Shown here piece after piece: positions 46,472 to 58,665 of a DNA stretch of 64,000 bases; position 1 is the first letter of the stretch; each line of letters starts with the position of its first letter. Origin of the DNA: Lichtheimia corymbifera B2541 (Eukaryota > Mucoromycota > Mucoromycetes > Mucorales > Lichtheimiaceae); NCBI GenBank assembly GCA_000697475.1, contig JNEU01001123.1, positions 1 through 64,000 of the forward strand, given 5' to 3'. A program made the translations under genes and the position numbers. Below the pieces are notes generated by a model. That model saw only the letters and a list, made by a program, of their open reading frames with translations, was not told where the DNA came from and made no database searches.

Positions 46472-49310
46472 ATGCCCAGGAACCTTGTCATAAACACCCA
46501 GGTCGACCGCAACAATCCTCGTGTCTCCGATTGGCAGCCATCTCCCACAGTGAGCACAGCTTTACAATCAGAACGCAATGCTTCAGGTCATCTCTTCAAA
46601 CAGCAAAACAACAGCATGTTGATTGAGGAAGTCGAGGAAGAGGAAGAGGAGGAAGATTCTGACGATATCATTGAGGAGGAGGAGGAAGAAGACGACGATG
46701 AAGATGACCTTGATGAAGCCGATGACTCGGAATACACTTCTTCTCCTAGTATTCCTGACGAGAATATCAACTTTGATATGGTTTACGCGTTACATACGTT
46801 TGTGGCTACGGTGGAAGGGCAGGCTACGGTGTACAAAGGCGATGCATTGACGCTGTTGGATGATTCTAATTCGTATTGGTGGCTCGTCAGTGTTATCAAG
46901 ACATCTGAAGTGGGTTATATTCCGGCAGAGAACATCGAGGTAGAGATAAAAGGGAAAATGGTGAAGGAAATGAATGGGATATTGACAACAAGAATAGACA
47001 CCATTTGAACGTTTGGCACGTCTCAACAAGCATCGGAACACAGATGTAAGTTTTATGATAATGATACTGAAGATGTACGTATATATTAACATGCATAATG
47101 CATCATGCAGCTGACATCCTTGGATCAAGCGACACATTATATTCAAAAGGAGGAGAAAAAGAAGACCACCAAGAAACGCAGAGTGACCATGTGCAAAGAT
47201 CTCAGTGTGCAAGCACAAATCATTTTGATTGGTGATGATGAGGAGCAAGAAGTTGGTGAAGCATACGAAGAATGGCAAGAGGATATGCAGGATGATTGTT
47301 CAGAAGCCAGTGATATTGAAGAAAGTGACAATGAAACCGATCAATCCCAAGAAATCATTGAATCTTCTTCTGCTAAACAATCACCAACACCCTCACCTGT
47401 TTCGCAACCACAACAACCCGAGAAACCAATACAACCACAACCATCACAATCATTACAACCATCACCACAGCAACAACAACAACAACAACAACAACCCATC
47501 GTTCAACCACAACCATCCGTCAGTTACAATGGTACTCCATCTTCTCCACGAATAGACGACAAACGATCAAGCACATTTTGGAATATATTCTCGCGTGGCA
47601 AAAAGGAACCCACAAAACCAATTCAAACCAGCTCTTCTAATGAGGATGCGGATGGTCGATCAATCTCCTCTGTCAGCTCTTCTATTCTTATGGATGATAA
47701 GACACCTCGGGCTGCAAATGGTCAAGCTCAACTCAAGGTGCTGCGCGTGTTTGCTGGAAATATCAATGTTGGTGCAATGTATCATTCGATGCTTGTGGAC
47801 GACAATACCAGTGCCGAGCAATTACTCATCCAAGCTATGGAGCGTTTTCATATTGCCCAAATCGAGAACAAGACAGCTGGACGTACCTCACGTGCAATCA
47901 CTCCAACAAATGGTAGTGGTGTCGAGTACTATTTGACAGTGAAATCCATGAATGGAGGTAGGTACTATAAACCCACTTGATGTAATGCTCAAAGCTAAAT
48001 ACCTGTTTGCTTGATAGATGAAATCATTATGGCACCACAAGACAAGCCATTGGCAATTTTCCAAACACTCACTACTCATTTGACTACACCAATGCCATCA
48101 TTGACGCATGTTAAACAACTTTCACAGAAGGATACACGACCTACATCACAACAGCAGCAACAACAGCAGCAGCAACAGCAATCATCACGTCATGGCAAAG
48201 ACCCAGCTGTCGGATTTTATTTGCATAAACGAATCAGGCGGATTAATGAGCGAGAAGGCCAAGTTTATATCAAAGTTTCCCATTATACGAATACCACCAG
48301 CACCAAAGATAGCAATCTATCATCGACGTTCTCCAAAAACTTGCGGAAAAAGAAAAAGGATACACCACATGAACGAATCGACAAACTGATTGCAGTCTCT
48401 GCAAGCGCCTCCATTGCCGAATTGACAACAATTGCACTTGACAAGTTCCACATGAGTCATCACAGCGAGCATGATCGGTATAGAATGACCGTATCTACGC
48501 AACCAGGTAATGCATTCCTTATAGAAAAGCAAACAACGTATACTCATCCACGATATATAGATAAGCTGCTTAATCCATCCAATCGCTTGATCGAGATCCT
48601 ACACGACGATACACCGAGAGAGGCCGGAGAAAAAGTATTCATTTTACGAAAGACAGGCACACAACCCACATCACGTTCTGCTGCATCACTCCCACCACGA
48701 TCAAGTACCAGCAAAGTGTCACCAGAAAAGATATCTCGATTGAAACGTCCACCGTTATCGATTCCTCAGCTTGATACCAAGACAAAAGACATTGTACGGC
48801 GCGTTGATGCAGTATTAAAGACATGTTCGAAGGATAAGAAATTGGGTATCGCCAACACCAGCGGTATAGCCGTATCAAGGAATTTGGATGCAGGGGTTGA
48901 TGTGATTCTTTTACACGGCACATTACGAACACGGCCTCTTCCAAAGAATCAAATCGAATATGCATTGATGACCAACAACAGCATTGTGGTGGCGAGAAAA
49001 GTGATCCATCAGCCATCCAAGCAGTTATTCAGCGCCAATTTGAAAAATGTGACCGAGCAGGATCTCGACATTCTTGTACGATATGCAACAGCGCACTTGG
49101 ACGTACATGATCAAAAATCAGGTCGTAAGCCAGTATCCTCTGTGAATGGATCTCTTTCTTTGGATATATTGGATTCATCGGCGGATCAGGTATCGAGCCT
49201 TGGTGACTTGGAAAAGGTAAAAAGGATAGAGAGAACGCGTTATGATCATAGCTAACGGTGATAATGGTATATAGGAGTTTCAACGGATCATTGCGTCTCA
49301 CACCTTTTAG
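46472..49310 (+). CDS. SH3 and Ras-association domain scaffold protein
   Basis: Five exons: 46472-46939, 46998-47045, 47111-47957, 48018-49216 and 49275-49310 (865 aa). An acidic run (Glu/Asp, residues 50-90) precedes an SH3 domain at about 102-160 (YALHTFVATVEGQA, LLDDSNSYWWLVSV, GYIPAENIE). The following ETPFERLARLNKHRNTDL is a tail conserved in a fungal SH3 family linked to polarity. Low-complexity Gln/Pro regions come next (polyQ at 47469-47495 and 48151-48180). Two Ras-association-like folds follow, near residues 330-430 (LKVLRVFAGNINVGAMYHS) and 500-620 (ERIDKLIAVSASASIAELTT). It is probably an adaptor between a small GTPase and the cytoskeleton. The last small exon (EFQRIIASHTF) is chosen because the donor AAG|GTAAAA and acceptor ATAG fit; reading through would stop at 49255. 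Confidence 0.82.
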
Positions 49311-49827
49311 TACACCACATAACAGCAATTATCATTCATAATCAAACATTTGTAAAAAGAAACACATTGATGTATTATTTATACCTTTTTCAAGACATTG
49401 GGTCATTGGCATACACTATATCTATATTTCTTACTATTAAACATCCAAGAGATTTATACACATAAGGTACATCCCTGAAGAATGTGGGTGTGGTATAATA
49501 TAGATGTAAGTCCGCACAATGTTCCCGACAGGCAACACCATGGAGACGGAGATGTTTGGCGTAAAGGAGAAGTGCTAAGATATTAGAGCAGTGAGGGATG
49601 TTTGAAAGAACAAAGGAAGGAACAATGGATTATTGATCCTTCTACGGGGATGATGATGATGGAAAAAGGAGCAAGGATCCATGGTGAGGTTCTGGTTCCT
49701 GTAATATAAGCAGATTTCTCACGATGAGTATTTATGTAAGCGACTATCCCTCAGCTATATATTATCCCGCTCTATCCTTGATTGACGCTAGTACTTTCCA
49801 CACGTCCACATAACACACACAATCCAT
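49311..49827 (+). promoter_or_regulatory. Intergenic region with TATA box (49756-49764) of the acyl-CoA synthetase gene
   Basis: TATATATTA lies about 65 bp upstream of the ATG at 49828. The rest of the spacer is AT-rich with no gene. Confidence 0.55.
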
Positions 49828-52085
49828 ATGGCTGACGAAGTACCGAAAGCATTTATAGTTCCCAACTCCCAAAAGCCGGGTCAAAGTGGTAAGGATCATA
49901 TGAAATTTCCTGTGTAATCCTATCAACTCTAATTTGCATGAAAGCTGTCTATCGAGGCAACCAAGAGCTTATTCCTTCTTTCTCGCCCAAAGTCAAGAAT
50001 CTTTATGATGTCTTTCGTGCAGGTAACTGAAAATGGTCTTTGTTGTTGATACACCCATAATAACCCCTTGTCTTTGTAAGGATACGACAAGTCGTCTGAT
50101 CAGCCATGCCTTGGTCATCGCCCGATCGTGAATGGCGCACTTGCTGATCACTATGAATGGCAGACATACGAGCAAGTCGATAAACGCATCCAGAACTTTG
50201 GCAGTGGTCTACAATCTTTTGTTCGTGATCAACTGGGAATCATGCAACCTGGCCCTATTCCTCTTGGCGTGTGGTCTGTAAACCGACCTGAGTGGCATAT
50301 TGCAGATTGGGCATGTTCTATCTCTGGCTTCTTTGTGGTTGCGCTCTATGATACCTTAGGACCTGATGTCGTCGAGTACATTATCGACCATGCTGAAATT
50401 GAGACAGTGTTATGCACCAAAAATCACGTGGTGGATTTGATCAAGCAACGTTCCAAATTGCCTAATCTCAAGGGCATTATATCAATCGACCCCTTGGATA
50501 CCCCTGAAGATGAAGCCTTGCGTGCCTGGTCAGCCGAAAAGAACCTGGTCCTGGTCGATTATGCAGAAATCGAATTACGTGGGCAAGAAAAGCCAATGGC
50601 ACCAAAGCCAGCTGGACCTGATGATCTTGCCTGTATTATGTACACGAGCGGCACCACAGGCAAACCCAAGGGTGTCATGTTGACGCATGCCAACTTTGTC
50701 GCTGCAGTTACTGGTATTCTCACTAGAACAACAAGTGATAACACCGACACTGGTATCTCGTATCTTCCTTTGGGTAAGTGATGATTATGCATCTATTTCG
50801 GTATTTGATTGTCCTTGAATTAACTTTTTAACGCTCGTTTATTAGCACACATTTATGGAAGATTGATTGATTGTTCATGCATGGCAGTGGGTGCACGTAT
50901 TGGATTTTTCAGCGGTTCTATTGACACACTCTTGGAGGATATGCAAATCCTTAAGCCAACCATCTTCAGTGCTGTACCACGCCTACTGAACAGGATCTAT
51001 GGCAAGATTATGCAAGCTACAGTACAAGCACCAGGCTTCAAAGGCGTACTTTTCAGTAAGGCTGTTGAGATGAAAATGGAGCATCTTTTGCAAGACGGTG
51101 TGGTCGAGCATCCTGTACTCGATCGACTCTTATTCAACAAGGTGCGCCAGGTCCTTGGCGGCAATGTGCGTTTTATTACCAGTGGATCAGCACCCCTCGG
51201 AAAAGATGTTATGCAATTCTTACGTGTAGTATTATGCTGCGATATTCGAGAAGGTTTTGGTGCAACCGAAACGTGCAGTTCGGCGAGTGTACAAGTGAAA
51301 GGAGATAAACGGGCAGGCAACATTGGTATCCCGATGGATTGTAACGAGTTCAAGCTGGTGGATGTTCCTGAAATGGATTACAAGTCGACTGACAAGCCTT
51401 ATCCCCGAGGTGAACTATGTGTGCGTGGATACAACATCAGCCAAGGCTATTATAAGGATGAAGCCAAAACCAAGGAGGCATTTGATGAGGATGGCTTTTA
51501 TCACACGGTATGTATTCATTGTTGTTGTATCGTCCATATAGCTTCACGTTATGCTGACATGATGTTATACAGGGCGATATTGCAATGGTTGACGAGACAG
51601 GTTCTTTTGTCATTGTCGATCGCAAAAAGAATATCTTCAAGCTTGCACAAGGCGAATACGTGGCACCTGAAAAGATTGAAAATATTTACTCCAAGGATAC
51701 GTTGGTCGCCCAAATATTTGTCCATGGTGACTCACTGCAAAATTCGCTTGTGGGCATTATAGTACCTGATCCAGAAGAGCTTGCTCAACTTGTCAAGGTG
51801 GCGCTTCCCGATTTGGCTGGTGTAAGACATCAGGAATTATGCCGTAATCCACGTGTGAACGAAGCTGTTTTGAAGCGCATGACGGATGTGGGAAAGACAG
51901 CAGAACTGCGTGGATTTGAATTTGTCAAAGCCATCTATCTCGAGTCTCAACCATTTACTATGGAAAGCAACTTGCTAACACCTACTTTGAAATTGAAGCG
52001 TGCCGAAGCAAGAAAATTCTACGATGCACAAATCAATGAGCTATATCAGCATCTCGCCAACGCAACACCAGTCGCACGATTGTAG
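49828..52085 (+). CDS. Long-chain acyl-CoA synthetase with peroxisomal C-terminal signal
   Basis: Five exons: 49828-49888, 49945-50022, 50081-50773, 50846-51507 and 51573-52085 (668 aa). It activates fatty acids to acyl-CoA with ATP through an acyl-AMP intermediate. The AMP-binding signature YTSGTTGKPKGVMLTH is at about residues 234-249. It is followed by YLPLAHIYGR, REGFGATETCS, YHTGDIAMVDETGSFVIVDR and KNIFKLAQGEYVAPEKIEN, the fatty-acyl-CoA synthetase linker and adenylation motifs. Length matches eukaryotic long-chain enzymes that lack an N-terminal membrane anchor. The protein ends in ARL, a consensus type 1 peroxisomal targeting signal, pointing to use in beta-oxidation like yeast Faa2. 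A TATA box is at 49756. Confidence 0.95.
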
Positions 52086-52467
52086 AATTTTCCTTGCATC
52101 ATCATCCGCAAGTCGTAGACATCATCCCAAACCGTATAATAAAATAACTTTCATCCACATTATGAAAGGGAACGTGTGTTCCAATGCCTAACCATGAAAA
52201 AGGGGATGTAAGTTATACTATCGAAGACAGTCTTTGTTCGAGACACAATGAATCGATCAGACCACCCCCCTTTTTCCTTTGTCAAAGCGTTCATCCACAA
52301 GTGGATATAACCTGCATTTTCTATATCATAAATTCTTGTATAATACCATGCATCACGTGCCCACACACGAAAGGTCCAGCTCATTCAGAAGATCTCTCGC
52401 AGCATAGAAAATGAGAAATAGATGTCGTATTCGCTAAAGTAACTCTTTAATCCAACGTCATTCACAG
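52086..52467. other. 3' UTR and spacer before the repeat, no gene seen
   Basis: Contains an aataaaataac poly(A)-like site near 52138-52147. No further coding frames are supported before the repeat family begins at about 52468. Confidence 0.5.
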
Positions 52468-53389
52468 GAGGTATATTGAAAGGTACAGCGAATTGCTCCA
52501 ATGGGAGATACAATGACTTGAGACTTTCTATCCTTTAAATGTAGATTGTGCAAAGGCAAATGTGAGGGGCGTATTATATATGCACGGTTGTACATGGTTG
52601 ACAGGTTGCACAAAGGATACTGATAATAGCTGTCATGGAATAGCCTGTGAAGTATTTGGATGTACCAATCGTTCAGGATGATAGCATGGAGCACAATAAC
52701 CAAGTTGACAATGAAGACATAAGAACAAAAGCTCTTTTCCCATGCACGGTACATATCCATTCCTTCCACTCCATCTTCCCATATTCATACCATATCCATT
52801 TCCATAGCAATTTAAATGTATAAAAGCAAGTTGCTACACGTAAATAAAGCTCTATATGTATACTAGTGGGCTGCTGTTCACGTGGAAAAGGCTGAAGGCA
52901 GGTTGCTGCAGGTAACTTGCGACAATGGAGTAAAAGACCCTGTTAACAGCAACGGCTGTAACGTTTGGTGAAGTGCGTGCAAGAGCGTGTGTTGTAGTAG
53001 AGTGACAAGGTTGCTGCAATTAGCTTGAAACAATGGAATAAAGACCTCGCTGATGACAACTACTGTTACGATTGGTTGTGGCAGAAGTGTACAAGGGAAC
53101 GTGCAGTGTCAAGGAATGCAGTTGTTGCTGTAGCGGGGAGTACACGCCCTGGAACTTGCCATTCAGTCAAAGGAAAACGGATCAAGACAGTTGTAGGATT
53201 GACATGATGGGGTGAAGCAGGACAGTCGTTCGCAGGTTGTAGTTGTATTTGAATGCATCAACAGCTGAGAATGGGAAGAAGAGGGAAATAAAGTGAGAGT
53301 GGAAGAGATGGAAATTAAATCTGTCAGGCAGTCAGACATATCCATATACACTGATATCAATGCATGATATTAGGATTGCCTGTCTAGAA

Positions 53390-54060
53390 CTTGAAACTTT
53401 CACACAATATGCTCTAGGATATGCTGAACAACTTTGTATTATAAAAGAACCCATGCTTCATTTGAAAATTTCGAAAGGGAGAGCATAATGTGGGGTTTAC
53501 TATGATGGGCGGAAATTGGGAAAGCGCCGGATTTATGAAAAAGTCATTTAGTATGTATTTTCTTGGGATTCCCCGTCTCACACTTGAAACTTGGTCAGAA
53601 GGTACTTTCGCACATGCCGATCAACTTCATTCATTTAAAAACCGCATGGCTCATTATGAACATTTTGAATGCCGGCTAGCCCAAATGTAGCAGAGACGAA
53701 GAGAAAAGTAGTGTCGGCGCTCCTGTTCCCCGAGATTGCCCACCTCGAACCTGAAACTTGCACACATCACCCTTTCGACCACGCCGAGCAATTTCGTTCC
53801 CATAAAGACCCCAGAGTTCATTATGAAAACCCTTGAATGTGGGAGAGACGATGAATGGATGGTAACATAAATAGGGCGTGCGGCGGTGCGCGCCGATATT
53901 GCCCATGGCGACCTCGAAACTTGGTCAGGAGGTGCTCTCGGTCACGCTGATCAACTTTGGTCTCATAACGACGCTACACTTCATTATTACAATTTGAAGA
54001 AACAGGCACTTTTACGTTTTACATATGCTAAAACCATGATGCTATATGGCAAGTGGTGTT
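53390..54060 (+). repeat. Satellite monomers, first block of the second element
   Basis: Starts of the gaaactt motif fall near 53393, 53586, 53752 and 53920, a spacing of about 165-190 bp. Each is followed by a ctgatcaact or cgagcaatt core and a ttcattatgaaa block. The pair at 53586 and 53752 corresponds to one 319-bp dimer of the left element. Confidence 0.75.
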
Positions 54061-54224
54061 GTTCATTGTAAAGTATCATGCAAATGAGCTGTGTTACACA
54101 AGCACGCCCCTGCGCACTTTCCACTCTATCAGGGTCAAGCTACTTGACAATCAACAAAGACCACTTTACATATGCCATCATGATTATATCATAGTAGAAA
54201 CATAAAGGTGTCTGTATCTTTAAA

Positions 54225-54520
54225 CTTTACAATGAAACGTGGGGTGTTCAATCGAACAAAGTTGCTCGTCGGGGTGAAGCGCACCTTGGGTGCAAGTTTC
54301 ACGATCATCCTCGCCGATCCTAGATTTCGCAATGTCACCACCAGCCAAAGTGGAATGAGGTCGACCTCTCGAATTTTTTTTTCGACTTTGGCTGGTGGTG
54401 ACATTGCGAAATCTAGGATCGCCGAGGATGATCGTGAAACTTGCACCCAAGGTGCGCTTCACCCCGACGAGCAACTTTGTTCGATTGAAGATCCCACGTT
54501 TCATTGTGAAGTTTAGAGAT
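54225..54520. repeat. Inverted repeat pivoting on a T-run
   Basis: The two arms, about 140 bp each, meet at a run of T near 54372-54382. They pair almost perfectly by eye through blocks such as ccaccagccaaagt and gcaatgtcaccacc. Each arm contains one satellite-type core (gagcaactttgttcgattgaa), so the hairpin is built of two monomers head to head. It matches the centre of the first element (4000-4300), whose arms are more diverged. Confidence 0.85.
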
Positions 54521-54754
54521 ACAGGTATCTTTATGTTTTTACATATGCTGTAACCATAATGCTATATGGTAGGTGGTGTTTGTTCATTGTCAAGTAGCTA
54601 GATCCCAATAGAGCCAAAGATGCAGAGAGGCGTGTTTGTGTACCTGAGCTAAAAAGTCAGCACTTCAGGCACAATGCATGGCAAGTACGCAAACGTCATT
54701 TCCAATGCATACATTGGCAGCTATCATGTACTTTTTCTCATTCCCAGTTTTTCC

Positions 54755-55010
54755 CCAATCCATTTGATGGGAACGATGAAGCAGCTCCAGACATTCATCT
54801 CCATCATTCAACTTTCTTGATCCGAGCTGGTTTGACCGAGTTACGCTCAAGCAAAGAGCATATCAGCCCATGTATGCAGCATGCACTATCTACCTCAACT
54901 GATGTCTCTTTGTTTGAGCGTAACTCGGTCAATTCAGCTCGGATCAAGAAAGTTGAATGATGGAGATGAATGTCTGGAGCAGGTGCATCGTTCCCATCAA
55001 GTGGGTTGGG
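54755..55010. repeat. Inverted repeat with ~100-bp arms
   Basis: The arm at 54755-54850 (with cattcaactttcttgatccg and gagttacgctcaa) pairs with 54905-55010 (ttgagcgtaactc and cggatcaagaaagttgaatg) around a ~50-bp loop. A third, diverged copy of the same sequence sits at 57570-57630 and forms the right edge of the element. Confidence 0.85.
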
Positions 55011-55489
55011 CAAAAGCTGCGAAGCGGAAAAAGTGCAGGTTAGCTGCCAATGTATGACTGGCACTGAATCGTCCATTAACGATGCCCTTTCTGTTCACAC
55101 AAACACGCCGCTCTGCATCTTTGTCCCTAATATGAGCGAAGCGATTGACAATGAACAAAGACACCTAAGATATAGGATCACGCTTACAGCATATGTAAAA
55201 CATAAAGGTGCATGTATGTATCTCTAAACTTTGCAACGACAAAAGAACAAAAGCACCTCGACACGCTGATGTAAACGATCCAATCTCGCTTTCCAACCTT
55301 CCATTTTCTATTCCCCTTTCAATCCAGAAATGAAGCAAGTGATTCACATCATGCGCATATGAATGTACGATGCACTTTACTTAAAATATATTATATTGAA
55401 TTCAATGAAATATGTAGTCGAAGAATAGCACATGGTAGCGTGGATATTTATCGAGTAAGTATGATAAAGGAACAGTATTGTAAATGAAA

Positions 55490-55958
55490 TACTATACGGG
55501 TGGTCTACATAAAGCCGTAAGGATAATTGTGTCATTCTATTCTTAGTTGCTGCCGCCATAAGCATCTTGATCCATGATTGTAAAGCAGATGCTGCATGAA
55601 TTGACTTGAGTATTCCAATAGCGTCCATGACTGTAAAGCACCTTTCGTCAAAATATAATCCACTTCGTCAATCTCGTCCAATCCATCGGCATCCTCAGCC
55701 GTATCCACGTGATCGTTACGCCAAGTAACCAAAGCAACAAGGATATCTCATCACTGCACTTGATTCCATCCACCCATCAAATCCAATATGTTGGTTAAAG
55801 ATAGCCATGTAATTGCTGCTGATATGCTCCCTTTTCCATCTGGCTGTCGGTCTATCACATTCTTGGTCTTCCATCGTAGCCCAACCAGGTGAAGATTGCT
55901 TGTATTGCAGTGAGTTCGATAGCTGATATGGGAGCCCATTCACTCGAATTCGTATGTA
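55490..55958 (-). pseudogene. Decayed ORF fragment, second copy
   Basis: Minus-strand counterpart of 6010-6470. It keeps QPDGKGSISAAITWL and HVDTAEDADGLDEI but has stop codons and a frame change between them. It is attached to the arm module in the same relative orientation as in the first element. Confidence 0.45.
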
Positions 55959-55959
55959 T

Positions 55960-57090
55960 CAAAGCAAGTTGCTGCAAGTAACTTGGGTCATGGGAGTAAA
56001 GACTTTGCTAATAGCAACTGCTTGTACGTTTGGTCGCGCATAGAAGTTTGCAAGCGCGTATGTTGTAGTAGAGTAACAAGGCTGTGAACGCTGTTCGAGA
56101 CAATGAAGTAAAGAGCTTGCTAATAGCAACTGCTGTAATGAGGCTGCTACGTTTGATGGTGGCAGAAGAGTGTGCAAGGGAACGTGCAGTGTCAAGGAAT
56201 GCGGGTGTTGCTGTAGCGGGGAGTACACGCCCTGGAACTTGCCATTCAGTCAAAGACAACCAGATCAAGGCAGTTGCAGAATCGACATGATGGGTTGAAG
56301 CAGGACAATCGTTCGCAGCTTGTAGTTGTACTTGAATGCATCAACAGTTGAGAATGGGAAGAAGAGGGAAAGAAAGTGAGTGGAAGAGGTGGAAATTAAA
56401 TCTGTCAGGCAGTCAGACATATCCATATACACTGATATCAATGCATGATATTGGGGATTGCCTGTATCGAACCTGAAACTTGCACACAATATGCTCCAGG
56501 ACATGCTGAACAACTTTGTATTAATAAAGAACCCACACTTCATTCAAAGATTTTGAATCGGAGGGTATAATGTGGGGTTTACTATGGGCGGTCGGAAATG
56601 GGGTACGCGCCGGATTCATTGAAATGTCATTTAGTATGAATTACCTTGGGATTGCCCATTTTGAACTTGAAACTTGGTAAGAAGGTTCGCTGAATCATGC
56701 TGATCAACTCCATTCATTAAAAAACCGCATACTTCATTATGGTATTTTATGAATCGGCCGATCCAAATATAAGACGGATGGAACGCAAGTAGGGTACATA
56801 GTGCACACCCCCGCTACTGTCCACCTCTATCGTCAAACTTGGTCAGGGCCGTGGGCTTCGACATGCTGATCACCTCCATTCATATTAAAGTCGCAGGCTT
56901 CATTGTGAGAATTAAAATGGGGGCGTCCGACAATGAACGGATTGGTATAATAATATATGTAGGTGGACTGCCCATAACCTTGAGGTTGCTCATCTCGAAC
57001 CTGAAAGTTTCACACAAGATGCTCTTGTACATGCTGGTCAACTTTGTCATAATGAAGACCTCACGCTTCATTTGAAAATTTTGAATGGAA
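55960..57090 (+). repeat. Second arm copy and satellite monomers of the second element
   Basis: 55960-56450 repeats the arm module of 52830-53380. It includes the ~100-bp submodule with agcaactgctgta and a shared block with gtcaggcagtcagacatatc. Satellite monomers begin near 56478, 56668, 56836 and 57002 (spacing about 190, 168 and 166 bp), and two more follow the minisatellite at 57286 and 57462. These copies are more diverged than those of the left element. Confidence 0.75.
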
Positions 57091-57202
57091 GGGTGTAATG
57101 GGTAATTGACTAAGGGTGTAATGGGTAATTGACTAAGGGTGTAATGGGTAATTGACTAAGGGTGTAATGGGTAATTGACTAAGGGTGTAATGGGTAATTG
57201 AC
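57091..57202 (+). repeat. 23-bp minisatellite, about 4.9 copies
   Basis: The unit gggtgtaatgggtaattgacta plus a is repeated perfectly from 57091, and the last copy ends at 57202 within gac. It lies inside one satellite monomer and lengthens the spacing between neighbours. Perfect copies point to recent expansion. Confidence 0.97.
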
Positions 57203-57837
57203 AATGAAGGATGGAAATTCCGCACCCGCCCAAATTCATGAAATGTCATCTACTATGCATTACCTTGAGATTCCCCATCTTGAACTTGAAACTTGGTAAG
57301 AAGGTTCTCTGAGTCATGCTGATCAACTCTATTCATATAAAATCACACGCTTCATTATGACAATTTGGAATGGGAGCCTCCAATGTAGGAGAGACGATGG
57401 ATGGTCGGGAACGTAAGTAGGGTGGATGGCCGATGACCCCCCGACATTGCCCACCTCGACCCTGAAACTTTCACACAAGGTGCTGTCAACTTTGTTCTCA
57501 TATAAAGACCCCACACTTCATTATGAGATTTTTGAATGGGAGGATGAAATGTAGGAGAGACAGGCGATATTTCTTTGTTTGAGCGTTGCTCAGTCAAATT
57601 CTCTTGGATCAAAATAGTTGAAGGATGAGAATGATGGGCAGAAGCAGGAGAATATTGAAATGTAGTACAAATGATATCTTAAACAATTTCGAATTGATGC
57701 ATCCGTTTTATTTGAATAGGATAGGTGAAACAAGATCATGACTACCACGCTATAATACAAGCAAACCATATTGCAGCCAACTGGGATTGAATCAAGCATC
57801 ATTAGGCATATCCGAGTAGCTGGCTTCAGGTCCATTT

Positions 57838-58665
57838 TCAATCCTTGTGAGGGATAAAGATGCGTTGTTGATAGTACTGTAATTCTGCAATGCTCTCCTT
57901 GATGTCGTCGAGTGCTCGGTGGGTGTTTTTCTTCACAACGCCAGCAGCAATATCTGGATACCATCTTCTTGCCAGTTCCTTGATTGTGCTCACGTCTATT
58001 GTGATTCAGTATTGCAGCGACACGTGTTATCAACATGCGGTATTTACCAACGATACGATAATGAAGGTAGTTTACAACATCGGGCATCTCCTTCTCCAAG
58101 AAACGCTTGTCAGCATGAACTGAATTTCCTGCCAATGGAGCATCTCCAGGGTTGATATGTTTCTTGAGGAAGTCAAGCACTTGCGTTTGTGCATCAGCAG
58201 TTGACACCTTGGAATCCAAGACAGCTTGTGTCAATCCCGACTAGTAACAACAGTGTAAGCTTGTGATCCAAGTTGTTTGTCATCATCCACTTACTGCCCC
58301 ATGATGCTCCTTACACCAATCTATCATAAATGTATGTGTAAGTTTAATAAGGTTGGTGATCATTGACGTATCATCATTACCATTCATGCTATCCATCACT
58401 TCGCTTGGTTGGTGAATGATCAGCTCTGGCCCCTATGAAAACCCATATAAGCTACCATAGATCATAGTACTGGTTTCCCATATGTTTACCTCTGCCACCA
58501 CGTTTAAATCGCCATCAGTGATAAGTACAGCGATCTCGATCAAGTGGTCTTTTGTTAGATCGAGACCTGTCATCTATTTAGGAAGTTTTAGAAGTGTATA
58601 TACACTCACCATGGACGCTTCAGCATTACCTCGCAGTCGATCCATACAAGAGGATTCTTCACCAT
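57838..58665 (-). CDS. REX2: Oligoribonuclease (REXO2/Orn, DEDDh 3'-5' exonuclease)
   Basis: Six exons on the minus strand: 58665-58630, 58573-58490, 58432-58381, 58320-58295, 58240-58048 and 57995-57838 (182 aa, the usual length). It degrades very short RNAs, releasing mononucleotides, in mitochondria and cytosol. All DEDDh residues are visible: WIDCEMTGLD (Exo I), [16 protein letters not shown] (Exo II) and [11 protein letters not shown] (Exo III with the His). The start [13 protein letters not shown] aligns with bacterial Orn, so no mitochondrial presequence is present in this form; an upstream exon cannot be excluded. Exon 4 is only 26 nt (DWCKEHHGA). The gene is unusually fragmented for its size, and its 3' end lies about 200 bp from the repeat element. 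Confidence 0.95.

Larger units (their letters stand above)
52468..57630 (+). mobile_element. Second, diverged member of the satellite/hairpin repeat family
   Basis: The modules of the 1.4-6.5 kb element recur in a different order. They are the left flank (52468-52830), the arm (52830-53380), satellite monomers (53390-54060), the T-run hairpin (54225-54520) and a further hairpin (54755-55010). Then come the decayed ORF fragment in reverse (55490-55958), a second arm copy (55960-56450) and more satellite monomers (56478-57560). There is no second large arm in reverse, so this copy is not a kilobase palindrome. It ends about 200 bp from the 3' end of the oligoribonuclease gene. No transposase or long frame is present. 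Confidence 0.8.

Noticed and set aside
46588..46770. Ser-rich minus frame
   Set aside because: It is antisense to the Glu/Asp run of the SH3/RA protein.
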